From the NCBI GenBank assembly GCA_910585015.1, contig CAJUCT010000008.1:37232-101231 (forward strand): 64,000 nucleotides of DNA, given 5' to 3'. Within the stretch, counting starts at the first letter, position 1, and each line of letters opens with the position of its first letter. The position numbers were made by a program, and so were the translations under genes. Positions 15,573-24,792 of this stretch are shown here, one piece after another. The notes under the pieces are model-generated. The model searched no databases, was not told where the DNA came from, and saw only the letters and a list, made by a program, of their open reading frames with translations. Source of the stretch: an uncultured Acetatifactor sp. Lineage in GTDB: Bacteria; Bacillota; Clostridia; Lachnospirales; Lachnospiraceae.

Positions 15573-17078
15573 ATGAATTTGAGACCAGAAGAAATTAGTT
15601 CCGTGATCAAGGAACAGATTAAGCGGTATGCGTCCGAGCTTAATGTATCTGATGTCGGCACGGTCATTCAGGTGGCAGACGGTATTGCCCGTGTTCATGG
15701 TCTGGAGAATGCCATGCAGGGCGAACTGCTGGAATTCCCCGGCGAAGTGTACGGCATGGTGATGAACCTGGAAGAAGACAATGTGGGTGCGGTACTTCTC
15801 GGTAATCATAGAAACATTAACGAAGGCGATACAGTTAAGACTACCGGCAGGGTAGTGGAAGTCCCGGTGGGAGATGCCATGCTGGGGCGTGTTGTAAATG
15901 CGCTGGGGCAGCCTATTGACGGCAAAGGCCCGGTACAGAACGAAAGTTTCCGCAAGATTGAGAGGGTGGCCAGCGGCGTTATCACCAGAAAGTCCGTGGA
16001 TACTCCTCTGCAGACGGGTATCAAGGCCATCGACGCCATGGTGCCTATCGGAAGAGGTCAGCGTGAATTGATCATCGGTGACCGCCAGACAGGTAAGACG
16101 GCCATTGCCCTGGATACAATTATCAACCAGAAGGGACAGAACGTAAAGTGTGTGTATGTGGCCATCGGCCAGAAGGCTTCCACAGTGGCCAATATTGTAA
16201 AGACTCTGGAGGAGTACGGCGCCATGCAGTACACCACCGTGGTGGTATCAACTGCCAGTGACCTGGCGCCTCTGCAGTATATTGCCCCCTACGCCGGCTG
16301 CGCCATCGGCGAGGAGTGGATGGAGAAAGGCGAGGATGTACTGGTGGTGTATGACGACCTGAGCAAACATGCCACCGCATACCGTACACTCTCCTTGCTG
16401 CTTCGCCGTCCGCCCGGGCGTGAGGCATATCCCGGCGACGTATTCTACCTGCACTCCAGACTGTTGGAGCGCGCGGCGCGCATGAGCGAGGAATACGGCG
16501 GAGGATCCCTGACGGCACTGCCGATCATCGAGACCCAGGCGGGAGACGTGTCTGCATACATTCCTACCAACGTAATTTCCATCACCGACGGACAGATCTA
16601 TCTGGAGACGGAGATGTTTAACGCAGGCTTCCGTCCTGCTGTCAATGCGGGCTTATCCGTGTCCCGTGTAGGCGGCGCGGCACAGATCAAGGCTATGAAG
16701 AAGATTGCGGCGCCCATCCGTGTGGAGTTGGCCCAATATCGTGAACTGGCGGCTTTCTCTCAGTTTGGATCCGAGTTGGATGCCGACACCAAGGAGAAGC
16801 TGGCCCAGGGCGAGCGCATCAAGGAAGTGCTGAAGCAGCCCCAGTATCAGCCCATGGCTGTGCAGTACCAGGTTATCATTATCTATGCGGCTACAAATAA
16901 GTATCTGCTGGATGTGCCGGTAGAGGATATCACCCGTTTTGAGAAGGAACTGTTCGAGTTCCTGGATACCAAATATGCGGAGATTCCCCGGGCAATCGCG
17001 GCGGAAAAGGTTATCTCCGAGAAGACGGAAGAGTTGCTGGTAAAGGCGATTAAAGAGTTCAAGGCCCAGTTCCATTAA
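15573..17078 (+). CDS. atpA: F-type ATP synthase subunit alpha
   Basis: A 501-aa F1 subunit with the N-terminal beta barrel, P-loop GDRQTGKTAIA (about 169-179) and the ATP synthase signature region PAVNAGLSVSRVGGAAQ. It alternates with beta in the catalytic hexamer and carries non-catalytic nucleotide sites. Length and motifs are complete. The spacer to atpG (17079-17265) is unusually long for this operon and contains two tandem family B repeats. Confidence 0.98.
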   Translation: MNLRPEEISSVIKEQIKRYASELNVSDVGTVIQVADGIARVHGLENAMQGELLEFPGEVYGMVMNLEEDNVGAVLLGNHRNINEGDTVKTTGRVVEVPVGDAMLGRVVNALGQPIDGKGPVQNESFRKIERVASGVITRKSVDTPLQTGIKAIDAMVPIGRGQRELIIGDRQTGKTAIALDTIINQKGQNVKCVYVAIGQKASTVANIVKTLEEYGAMQYTTVVVSTASDLAPLQYIAPYAGCAIGEEWMEKGEDVLVVYDDLSKHATAYRTLSLLLRRPPGREAYPGDVFYLHSRLLERAARMSEEYGGGSLTALPIIETQAGDVSAYIPTNVISITDGQIYLETEMFNAGFRPAVNAGLSVSRVGGAAQIKAMKKIAAPIRVELAQYRELAAFSQFGSELDADTKEKLAQGERIKEVLKQPQYQPMAVQYQVIIIYAATNKYLLDVPVEDITRFEKELFEFLDTKYAEIPRAIAAEKVISEKTEELLVKAIKEFKAQFH

Positions 17079-17103
17079 GTGTAGAAATCAATGCAATATC
17101 CAT

Positions 17104-17260
17104 AGTAAGGTAAATTTGGATCTGACGTTCCAATTACTGATTAACGCAGTATTGCAGGCTCCGCCTGCGATATGCATGTAGAAGTAAGTTCGGATGTTGC
17201 ACATCCAAAAACGTATTAGGGCAATATCACAGGTATAGCCTGTGATATGCAGGAAAGAGG
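17104..17260 (+). repeat. Two tandem family B stem-loop units between atpA and atpG
   Basis: Unit 1 (about 17104-17180): TTTGGA-TCTGACG-TTCCAA, TACTGATTAACGCAGTAT and GCAGGCTCCGCCTGC. Unit 2 (about 17182-17260): TTCGGATG-TTGCA-CATCCAA, ACGTATTAGG and ATCACAGG-TATAG-CCTGTGAT, followed by GAAAGAGG, the atpG ribosome site. The same two-hairpin layout occurs twice at 53.6 kb in the minus orientation, and a truncated copy lies at 43.2 kb. Confidence 0.8.
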
Positions 17261-17265
17261 TATAT

Positions 17266-18123
17266 ATGGCATCAATGCGTGATATCAAGCGTCGCAAGGG
17301 GAGCATACAGAGTACCCAGCAGATCACCAAAGCCATGAAACTCGTTTCTACCGTAAAGCTGCAGCGGGCCAGAGCCAGTGCAGAGAACTCCAAGGCATAT
17401 TTTAACTGCATGTACCAGACGGTAAACCGGATTCTGGCAAGGGTGGGTGGTCTGCAGCACAGATATTTGCAGTCTGTAGACGGCGGCAAAAAGGCCGTGG
17501 TTGTCATCTCCTCCAACAGAGGACTGGCGGGAGGTTACAATTCCAATATCGTGAAGCTGGTGACCCGTCATGAGGGTTGGAATAAAGAGAACGTGCTGGT
17601 CTATGCCGTGGGCCGCAAGGGCAAGGATGCTCTTGTCAGAGAGGGCTATGAGGTGCGGATGGATCTGTCCGATATTGTAGAGGAGCCGGCTTATCCGGAT
17701 GCAATGCTGCTGTGCAGCGAATTGCTGAAGGCGTATGCGAAGGGTGAGATCGGAGAGATCTATCTGGCCTACACGGCTTTCAGGAACACCGTGAGCCATG
17801 TGCCGACTCTGTTAAAGCTTCTGCCTGTGGAGCATGTGGCGGAAAGCGGCGGAGAAGAGCCCGAAGTGCCCATGAATTTTGAGGCAGACGATGAAGAGGC
17901 TCTGGAGATGATCATCCCCAAGTATGTGGCCAGCCTGATCTACGGCGGACTGATGGAGGCCGTGGCCAGTGAGAACGGCGCACGTATGCAGGCAATGGAC
18001 AATGCGACCAGCAATGCGGAAGAAATGATAAGTGATTTGACGCTGAAATACAATAGAGCTCGTCAGGGCTCGATCACACAGGAATTAACAGAGATTATAG
18101 CGGGAGCAGAGGCAATTTCATAG
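17266..18123 (+). CDS. atpG: F-type ATP synthase subunit gamma
   Basis: The 285-aa rotor shaft subunit. It begins ASMRDIKRRKGSIQSTQQIT with the KAMKLVSTVKLQRA helix and ends with the paired helix ATSNAEEMISDLTLKYNRARQ, as in all gamma subunits. The start at 17266 follows AAGAGG; the GTG eight codons earlier sits in the repeat. Its leader is a family B repeat pair. Confidence 0.96.
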   Translation: MASMRDIKRRKGSIQSTQQITKAMKLVSTVKLQRARASAENSKAYFNCMYQTVNRILARVGGLQHRYLQSVDGGKKAVVVISSNRGLAGGYNSNIVKLVTRHEGWNKENVLVYAVGRKGKDALVREGYEVRMDLSDIVEEPAYPDAMLLCSELLKAYAKGEIGEIYLAYTAFRNTVSHVPTLLKLLPVEHVAESGGEEPEVPMNFEADDEEALEMIIPKYVASLIYGGLMEAVASENGARMQAMDNATSNAEEMISDLTLKYNRARQGSITQELTEIIAGAEAIS

Positions 18124-18135
18124 CTTTGTTCCCCT

Positions 18136-18255
18136 AGAACAGCATCTGCTCCGCGGCACAGCACATAAGTGGGCAGGGAAAGTCCGGCTGCGGTTTGGCA
18201 GCGTTTTTGTCCGCCGGGAGCAGTGCTTCAAGGGCAGATGCGGAACTCTAATCAG
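18136..18255 (+). repeat. Degenerate family A leader element before atpD
   Basis: Begins TAGAACAGCATCTGC and ends GCAGATGCGGAACTCTAATCAGAAAGG, so the termini and outer helix (GCATCTGC/GCAGATGC) fit family A. The inner sequence differs and lacks the GATGAA/TTCATC helix. It ends at the atpD ribosome site. Confidence 0.55.
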
Positions 18256-18270
18256 AAAGGTATGGATGTT

Positions 18271-19662
18271 ATGACAGGAAAAAATAAAGGAAGGATTACC
18301 CAGATCATTGGTGCGGTACTGGATATCCGCTTTGGCGAGGGCAGCCTGCCGGAGATTAACGAGGCAATCGTAATTCCCGGTCAAGATGGCAGCGAGCTGA
18401 CAGTGGAGGTATCCCAGCATCTGGGTGACGACACCGTGAGGTGTATCGCCATGGGCTCCACGGACGGTCTGGTGAGAGGCATGGATGCCATCACCACCGG
18501 TGCGCCCATCTCCGTGCCTGTAGGCGAAAACACCCTGGGCCGTATTTTCAATGTACTGGGCAAACCCATTGACAACAAGCCGGCACCGGAGGATGTGACT
18601 TATGAGCCCATTCACAGACCGGCGCCGGATTTTGAGGAGCAGTCAACGGAGACTGAGTTGCTGGAGACCGGCATCAAGGTGGTTGACCTGCTGTGCCCTT
18701 ACCAGAAGGGCGGTAAGATCGGTCTGTTCGGCGGTGCAGGCGTGGGTAAAACCGTGCTGATCCAGGAGTTGATCCGAAATATCGCCACCGAGCACGGCGG
18801 TTATTCCGTATTTACCGGCGTAGGCGAGCGTACCCGTGAGGGTAATGACCTGTACCATGAAATGAGTGAGTCAGGGGTTATCGACAAGACCACCATGGTA
18901 TTCGGACAGATGAACGAGCCCCCCGGAGCGAGAATGCGTGTGGGCCTTACCGGTCTGACCATGGCAGAGTATTTCCGTGATAAGGGCGGCAAGGATGTGC
19001 TGCTGTTTATTGATAATATTTTCCGTTTTACCCAGGCGGGCAGTGAGGTGTCCGCACTGTTGGGACGTATGCCCTCCGCAGTGGGTTATCAGCCCACGCT
19101 GCAGACGGAGATGGGCGCCCTGCAGGAGCGTATCACCTCCACCAAAAGCGGTTCCATCACCTCCGTTCAGGCGGTATATGTGCCTGCGGATGACTTGACC
19201 GATCCGGCGCCGGCCACAACCTTTGCCCATCTGGACGCTACCACCGTACTGTCTCGTTCCATCGTGGAATTGGGCATCTATCCGGCGGTGGATCCCCTGG
19301 AGTCCACTTCCCGTATTCTGGATCCTCGTATCCTGGGTGAGGAGCATTACAGGGTAGCCCGCGGTGTGCAGGAAATCTTGCAGAGATACAAGGAATTGCA
19401 GGATATCATCGCCATTCTGGGTATGGATGAATTGTCTGAGGACGACAAGCTGGTGGTTTCCCGTGCCCGTAAGGTGCAGAGATTCCTGTCTCAGCCCTTC
19501 TTCGTGGCAGGTCAGTTCACTGGTCTGGAAGGCAAGTACGTACCCATCAGCGAGACCATCCGGGGCTTTAAGGAGATTCTGGAAGGCAAGCACGACGACA
19601 TTCCGGAGAGTTATTTCCTGAACGCCGGCAGCATCGACGATGTTTTGGCCAAAGTGAAATAA
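18271..19662 (+). CDS. atpD: F-type ATP synthase subunit beta
   Basis: The catalytic F1 subunit (463 aa). Motifs include P-loop GGAGVGKTVLIQEL, the catalytic-Glu region GVGERTREGNDLYHEM, Walker B VLLFIDNIFRF and the conserved ALLGRMPSAVGYQPTL. The start at 18271 gives the usual N-terminus (KGRITQIIGAVLDIRF) and lies at proper distance from GAAAGG; the ATG three codons earlier is too close. Confidence 0.98.
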   Translation: MTGKNKGRITQIIGAVLDIRFGEGSLPEINEAIVIPGQDGSELTVEVSQHLGDDTVRCIAMGSTDGLVRGMDAITTGAPISVPVGENTLGRIFNVLGKPIDNKPAPEDVTYEPIHRPAPDFEEQSTETELLETGIKVVDLLCPYQKGGKIGLFGGAGVGKTVLIQELIRNIATEHGGYSVFTGVGERTREGNDLYHEMSESGVIDKTTMVFGQMNEPPGARMRVGLTGLTMAEYFRDKGGKDVLLFIDNIFRFTQAGSEVSALLGRMPSAVGYQPTLQTEMGALQERITSTKSGSITSVQAVYVPADDLTDPAPATTFAHLDATTVLSRSIVELGIYPAVDPLESTSRILDPRILGEEHYRVARGVQEILQRYKELQDIIAILGMDELSEDDKLVVSRARKVQRFLSQPFFVAGQFTGLEGKYVPISETIRGFKEILEGKHDDIPESYFLNAGSIDDVLAKVK

Positions 19663-19679
19663 GGAAAGGCGGGTTTTCC

Positions 19680-20084
19680 ATGGCAGAAAATAATTGCTTG
19701 ACTTTGAAGATCATAACGCCGAGCAGGGTATTTTACGAGGGCGAGGCGGAAATGGTGGAGCTGAACACATCCGAGGGAGAAATCGGTGTGCTGCCCGGCC
19801 ATCTGCCCATGACAGTGATCGTTAAGCCGGGAGTACTTACCATCACAGAACCGGAGGGAGAAAAGGAAGCAGCTTTACATGCGGGCTTTGCAGAAATCTT
19901 GCCTGACAGAGTTACGATTCTGGCAGAGATTATCGAGTGGCCCAGCGAAATTGATGCCGCCAGGGCGGAAGCTGCGAAGGAGCGTGCCCAAGAGCGCATT
20001 CATGAACATGCCAGCGACACGGATATAGCCAGAGCGGAGACTGCTCTGCTGCGGGCAATGGCCCGTATCCAGGTAATAAAGTAA
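19680..20084 (+). CDS. atpC: F-type ATP synthase subunit epsilon
   Basis: The 134-aa subunit has the N-terminal beta sandwich (LKIITPSRVFYEGEAEMVEL, EGEIGVLPGHLPM) and a C-terminal helical hairpin (RAEAAKERAQERI..., RAETALLRAMARIQV), the part that can inhibit ATP hydrolysis. Last gene of the operon; a short tandem repeat follows. Confidence 0.95.
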   Translation: MAENNCLTLKIITPSRVFYEGEAEMVELNTSEGEIGVLPGHLPMTVIVKPGVLTITEPEGEKEAALHAGFAEILPDRVTILAEIIEWPSEIDAARAEAAKERAQERIHEHASDTDIARAETALLRAMARIQVIK

Positions 20085-20090
20085 ATCATG

Positions 20091-20160
20091 CCCATAATCC
20101 CGGCGAAGCCCATAATCCCGGCGAAGCCCATAATCCCGGCGAAGCCCATAATCCCGGCGG
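20091..20160 (+). repeat. Four tandem 18-bp repeats downstream of atpC
   Basis: The unit CCCATAATCCCGGCGAAG occurs four times head to tail, the last ending CGGCGG. There are no spacers, so it is not a CRISPR. It lies between the atpC stop and the next gene; no terminator with a T-tract is seen there. Confidence 0.9.
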
Positions 20161-20242
20161 TAGCGTCATCCGTGCCGTGAAAGCCTGTAACGCCGGATAT
20201 GCCGGATGCATATGTTATATAAAAAGAAAAGGTATCATTGAC

Positions 20243-20656
20243 ATGGACTTTGAACGCAGAATTTTACCTTTTTATATGACATATCCGGCGGCGGGCTTTG
20301 GGAATGCCTTCCCTAATGGCCAGCAGGATGCGGACGTGCTGCGTGATCTGGAATATTTCCGGCAGATGTATCCGGCTGAGATACGGCTTTACCAGACCAG
20401 GATCGCCGAGATTTTGGATAAGATGGATTATGAGGGCAGTGTGATTTACGATGAGTATCCTGACCGCTATACCTTGGAGCATCTTGCCGAGAATATAACC
20501 GATATTATCCGGCGGGAGGATAGACAGCAAGAGTCAATGAAGGAGATTCCGGGCGATGATGGGAAAAAGATGCCGCCATTGATTTTTGTGCTCTTGGTAA
20601 ATGAAGTATATAAACGCCGTAGAGGCGGCAGAAGAGGATTTTTCAGCTTCAGCTGA
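20243..20656 (+). CDS. Hypothetical 137-aa protein
   Basis: Starts MDFERRILPFYMTYPAAG and has a helical middle part (DLEYFRQMYPAEIRLYQTRI, EILDKMDYEGSVIYDEYPDR) and a basic C-terminus (VNEVYKRRRGGRRG). The GSVIYDEYPDR and PPLIFVLLVNEVYKRRR segments look conserved in style, but I do not recognise the family. No long membrane segment. The ATG at 20243 is preceded by only a weak purine-rich site. Confidence 0.65.
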   Translation: MDFERRILPFYMTYPAAGFGNAFPNGQQDADVLRDLEYFRQMYPAEIRLYQTRIAEILDKMDYEGSVIYDEYPDRYTLEHLAENITDIIRREDRQQESMKEIPGDDGKKMPPLIFVLLVNEVYKRRRGGRRGFFSFS

Positions 20657-20707
20657 AGAGAATTTACAATAAGCAGAGCCACGGGAACCATGTGTTTTCG
20701 TGGCTCT

Positions 20708-20909
20708 GCGGAACTCTAAACGGTATGTGCCCGGGCGGGGCGGATGCGGAACTCTAACGGTATGTGCCCGGGCGGGGCGGATGCGGAACTCTAAACGGCA
20801 TGTGCCCGGGCGGGGCGGATGCGGAACTCTAAACGGCATGTGCCCGGGCGGGGCGGATGCGGAACTCTAAACGGCATGTGCCCGGGCAGGGCGGATGCGG
20901 AACTTTAGT
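20708..20909 (+). repeat. Tandem 38-bp repeats carrying the family A terminal motif
   Basis: Five head-to-tail units of 37-38 bp (starts 20708, 20746, 20783, 20821, 20859), each GCGGAACTCTAAACGGCATG plus TGCCCGGGCGGGGCGGAT with few changes, then a final GCGGAACTTTAGTCGGAGG that serves as the ribosome site of the next gene. Each unit contains the palindrome GCCCGGGC. It appears to be expansion of the 3' end of a family A element. No spacers. Confidence 0.92.
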
Positions 20910-20921
20910 CGGAGGAAAAGG

Positions 20922-22151
20922 ATGGACGAGCTTAGCGGGCTGCTGAGAGAAATTATGAATGAGAAACTGGTGCAGGCGATCCTGAGCAACAGCCGGGACA
21001 AGTCCTATGGGGACAAGCTGAAGATGCGCCCGGTGCTTTTGCAGGGAAAGCTGATGTTCCAGAGTACCCGCTATGCGGGAAACCAGGTATTCCATGAAAA
21101 CCATGATGCCCCAGGAGCATGTGGATTAATAGAAAAGCTGCTGCAGGGGCAGTTTCGTCAGTGCGAGATTATAACTCAGGACAAAAGCGCCACTGTGTTG
21201 GTCAGCAAGAAGGGGAAAATGACGATTAAGGCCAGAGCGGCGGCCTGCAATGCCCCCAGGGAGCTTTCCCATAACAGAGAAAAGCAGTATATCCTGAGGG
21301 AAGGCTGTCCGGTAGATTTCCTGGTAGGGCTGGGGGTCCAGACACCGGATGGCAGAATCACCAAGAACAAATATGACAAATTCCGCCAGATTAACCGTTA
21401 TCTGGAGTTTATCGAGGATATATTGGATCAGCTGCCCAGGGAGGGCACGATCCATGTGATCGACTTCGGCTGTGGAAAGTCTTATCTGACTTTCGCCATG
21501 TACTATTACCTTCGTGTGCTGCAGGGGAGGGATATCCACATCACAGGTCTGGATCTGAAGGCGGATGTAATCCGGCGTTGCAATGAGTTGGCCGCACAGT
21601 GTGGGTATAAGCAGCTGCGATTTCAGGTGGGGGATATCAGCGCCTATGAGGGGGAGCAAAAAGTAGATATGGTGGTATCTCTCCACGCCTGTGATACGGC
21701 TACAGACTACGCATTGGAAAAGGCTGTGGGCTGGGGGGCCAAGGTGATCCTGGCGGTGCCCTGCTGTCAGCACGAAGTCAACAGACAGATTCATTGCAAA
21801 GAGTTGGAGCCGTTACTGCGCTATGGAGTGATCAAGGAGCGCATGTCAGCTTTGATCACAGATGCAATCCGGGCAGGATTGCTGGAGCAGCAGGGGTACG
21901 ATACGCAAATCCTGGAGTTTATAGATATGGAGCATACACCCAAAAATCTTCTTATCAGAGCGGTGAAGAGACCCAATGGAACAGGTACGGGACGGCAGCG
22001 TATGCTGAAAAAGCAGGAAACCCTTGGGGAATCAGGGAGGCAGGAGGGCAAAGGAAGCGCCTTGCGGGAAGAATACACTTTGCAGCACACTATGGAACTG
22101 TTGGGGGTGAATCCCACGTTGGCACGTCTGCTGGATAGGAATCAAGTATAA
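20922..22151 (+). CDS. SAM-dependent methyltransferase (METTL25/RRNAD1-like)
   Basis: The 409-aa protein has an N-terminal domain of unknown role (about 1-130) and a Rossmann methyltransferase domain. Motif I is HVIDFGCGKSYLTFA, a GLDLKADVIRRC strand follows, and DMVVSLHACDTATDYAL then VPCCQHEVN give a pattern also seen in METTL25-like proteins. The substrate is unknown; RNA or protein are possible. The start at 20922 follows GGAGGAAAAGG inside the last tandem repeat. It overlaps the next gene by one base, so they are co-transcribed. Confidence 0.8.
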   Translation: MDELSGLLREIMNEKLVQAILSNSRDKSYGDKLKMRPVLLQGKLMFQSTRYAGNQVFHENHDAPGACGLIEKLLQGQFRQCEIITQDKSATVLVSKKGKMTIKARAAACNAPRELSHNREKQYILREGCPVDFLVGLGVQTPDGRITKNKYDKFRQINRYLEFIEDILDQLPREGTIHVIDFGCGKSYLTFAMYYYLRVLQGRDIHITGLDLKADVIRRCNELAAQCGYKQLRFQVGDISAYEGEQKVDMVVSLHACDTATDYALEKAVGWGAKVILAVPCCQHEVNRQIHCKELEPLLRYGVIKERMSALITDAIRAGLLEQQGYDTQILEFIDMEHTPKNLLIRAVKRPNGTGTGRQRMLKKQETLGESGRQEGKGSALREEYTLQHTMELLGVNPTLARLLDRNQV

Positions 22152-24682
22152 TGAAGAAAATTATAATAAAATGGGTAATTTTTCTGCTGACCTTTCTGGC
22201 TGCTCTGTTGGTGGCGGGCAGGGTCATGAATCATGACAATCAGAATATGACCATGGAATTGTCTGAGGCCAGCTTTCCGGTCATTACCCTGGAGAAGGGC
22301 GATATCGCCTACAATGAACTCCATGGGTATATCCAGGCCATGGACACCGCTTATCAGCGGGGAACCATTGCGGAACTGGGGGATAACAGGGAACTGGTAT
22401 TCCGGATCGATACCTATGGGGTGAAGCTTTCGGGAATACGCATGGAGGTGCGCAGCCTGGATGGGAGCCGTCTTATTGAGAATACCGAGATTACGGATTA
22501 TGAGCCGGGCAGTGTCATACGGGTGGAGACTGCCCTAAAAGATCTGATTGAAAAGGATACGGAGTATTCTTTAATTCTGGTGCTGCTCGATAATGCCGGT
22601 CGGGAGATCTGGTACTATACCCGGGTCATTTGGAGCGACAACACTTGGGGATATGAAAAATTGGCCTATGTGCGGGATTTCCATGAGAAGACCTTTGACA
22701 GGGAAGCCGCTAAGGACTTGATCAAATATCTGGAAAGTAACTCTCAGGGGGACAATACAAGCTTTCACAAGGTGGATATCCACAGCAGCTTTCATCAAAT
22801 TACATGGGGGGATCTGGAGGTGAGGCGTTTAACGGATCCTGCGGTGAATCTGGTGGAACTGGCCACCCAGACCGCTTCTATGGAACTTCATTATCTGGTG
22901 TCCACCGGCAGCGGCGAGAAAAGCAACTGTTACCTGGTGGAGGAACTGTATCGAATTCGTTACACGCCGGAGCGAGTATACCTGTTGGCATTTGAACGGA
23001 CCATGGAACAGATTCCTGCAGTGAAGGGAGATATCTATGGCAATGACAAGATCATGCTGGGCATTGTAGGTGAGGATATGACCCTGGTGGAGAGCGAGGA
23101 CGGTAACATTGTGGTCTTTGAGGCGGCCGGGCGGCTGTGCAGTTATAATGTGACCACCAACAAATTAACTCTCCTTTTTTCTTTTTATGAGGATCAATCC
23201 CAGAATGCCGGAACAATGTGGGACGCACGGGAAATGTATCAGAAGTACGACCTGAAAATCCTGGATGTGGATGAAGGTAATAATATACAGTTTGCCGTGT
23301 ATGGGTATATGAACAGGGGCAGGCATGAAGGAGAGGTGGGGATACAGATATATGCCTACAACAGCGAACAGAATACTATCGAGGAACTGGTGTATATCCC
23401 TTATGACAAGACCTATGAAATCTTGAAGCAGGAACTGGAGCAGCTTCTGTATCTGAACCGGGAGGGGAAACTTTACCTGTATCTGGACCATGGCATCTAC
23501 GAGGTGGACACTATGGAGCGCACCAGCGAGCGGATTGCTCTGGTGGAAAACGATGAGGCTATGGTCATATCCGGCAACCATAAAATTGTGGTATGGTATC
23601 AGGATCAGGCACTGCAAATTATGAATCTGGGAACGGAGCAGGTTACCCGGATTGATGTGGGAGCGGACGAGGAGGGCCGTCCCTTGGGCTTTATGGGAGA
23701 GGATATCATTTATGGCGTGGCAAAGCGGAAGGACGTGGTGAGCGACGGGATGGGACGACAACTCTTTCCCATGTATCAGGTCTGCATTCGGGATGCTTCA
23801 GGAAAACTGCTGGAAGCCTATGAGAAGGATAATATCTATACGCTGTCCTGCCAGGTGGGGGAGAACCAGATTACCCTGGAACGGGTGCTGCGCCGGGAGG
23901 ATGGAAGTTATGTGAATACTACCCAAGACCATATTATGAACAGCACCCCCCAGGAGGTGGGAAAGAATCAGCTGGTGGTGGTGGCGGTGGATACCTATGA
24001 AAAGTTGGTGCAGATTCAGGTGAGGGAAGAGATCCAAGTCAAAAATCTGCAGGTACTGACTCCCATGGAAGTAGTATTTGGAGGGGGAAGGAATGTGATT
24101 CTGCCTGCGGACAATGAACGGGAACGCTATTATGTGTATGATCTGGGCGCTGCGGTGGGGATCTATTACGATCCTGCCATAGCCATAAACCAGGCCGATG
24201 ACTGCTTTGGCGTGGTGGTGGATGACAGTGGCAAAACCATATGGCAAAGGGGAAACAGGGTAACCCGCAACCAGATCATGGCGATCACGGCCCAGGAGGC
24301 CACAGAGGAAAAGGGCAGCCTGGCGGTATGTCTGGATACCATGTTGGCTTTGGAGGGTATTGTGAGAAACACAGATGATCTGCTTAGACGAGGCAAATCG
24401 GCTTTGCAGATCCTGGAGGAGAATCTGGAGGGTCGGGCCCAGGTGCTGGATCTGGGGGGCTGCAGCTTGGATGCCATGTTGTATTTTATCAATCAGGATA
24501 TCCCGGTGCTGGCCCGCTTGGAGGACGGAGAGGCAGTGTTGCTCACTGGCTTCAATGAATTTAATGTGGTGGTGATGGAGCCGTCCACGGGCAGGCTCTA
24601 TAAAAAGGGAATGAATGACACCAGAGAGTGGATGGAGGAGAATGGAAATCCCTTTATCACTTATATCAGGACAGAGGATTAG
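22151..24682 (+). CDS. Large membrane-anchored extracellular protein with degenerate C39-like domain
   Basis: The 843-aa protein has one N-terminal membrane anchor (residues 7-24) and a long extracellular part rich in beta strands. The last 100 residues look like a peptidase C39-type fold: GGCSLDAMLYFINQDIPVLA, then EAVLLTGFNEFNVVVMEPSTG, in the order Cys-helix, PV strand, GF, DP-like turn. The usual His before the GY/GF turn is replaced by Thr, so activity is doubtful. The middle region (about 230-600) may be a beta-propeller-like repeat, judged only from strand pattern. Role unknown; probably a surface or envelope protein. Confidence 0.7.
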   Translation: MKKIIIKWVIFLLTFLAALLVAGRVMNHDNQNMTMELSEASFPVITLEKGDIAYNELHGYIQAMDTAYQRGTIAELGDNRELVFRIDTYGVKLSGIRMEVRSLDGSRLIENTEITDYEPGSVIRVETALKDLIEKDTEYSLILVLLDNAGREIWYYTRVIWSDNTWGYEKLAYVRDFHEKTFDREAAKDLIKYLESNSQGDNTSFHKVDIHSSFHQITWGDLEVRRLTDPAVNLVELATQTASMELHYLVSTGSGEKSNCYLVEELYRIRYTPERVYLLAFERTMEQIPAVKGDIYGNDKIMLGIVGEDMTLVESEDGNIVVFEAAGRLCSYNVTTNKLTLLFSFYEDQSQNAGTMWDAREMYQKYDLKILDVDEGNNIQFAVYGYMNRGRHEGEVGIQIYAYNSEQNTIEELVYIPYDKTYEILKQELEQLLYLNREGKLYLYLDHGIYEVDTMERTSERIALVENDEAMVISGNHKIVVWYQDQALQIMNLGTEQVTRIDVGADEEGRPLGFMGEDIIYGVAKRKDVVSDGMGRQLFPMYQVCIRDASGKLLEAYEKDNIYTLSCQVGENQITLERVLRREDGSYVNTTQDHIMNSTPQEVGKNQLVVVAVDTYEKLVQIQVREEIQVKNLQVLTPMEVVFGGGRNVILPADNERERYYVYDLGAAVGIYYDPAIAINQADDCFGVVVDDSGKTIWQRGNRVTRNQIMAITAQEATEEKGSLAVCLDTMLALEGIVRNTDDLLRRGKSALQILEENLEGRAQVLDLGGCSLDAMLYFINQDIPVLARLEDGEAVLLTGFNEFNVVVMEPSTGRLYKKGMNDTREWMEENGNPFITYIRTED

Positions 24683-24739
24683 TACACCCTAAGAACTTTA
24701 AACTGCCTGCAAAGAAAAAGGCAAGAGATATTTTTAAAA

Positions 24740-24786
24740 GCATGTTCTCGGACAGCGCGGCACATGCGGAATGCAAAATAGGAGAG
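24740..24786 (+). repeat. Short family A-like leader before the thioesterase gene
   Basis: GCATGT (24740) pairs with ACATGC (24762), followed by GCGGAATGCAAAATAGGAGAG and the start codon. This is a minimal version of the family A terminus, with only 16 nt between the arms. Confidence 0.5.
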
Positions 24787-24792
24787 ATGAAA

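Noticed and set aside
20091..20909. CRISPR array
   Set aside because: Both repeat tracts are head-to-tail without unique spacers, and no cas gene is nearby.
20534..21104. Minus-strand repeat proteins across the 38-bp repeats
   Set aside because: Frames made of repeated RVPHPPRPGT-like words follow from the DNA repeat; no start site and they oppose real genes.
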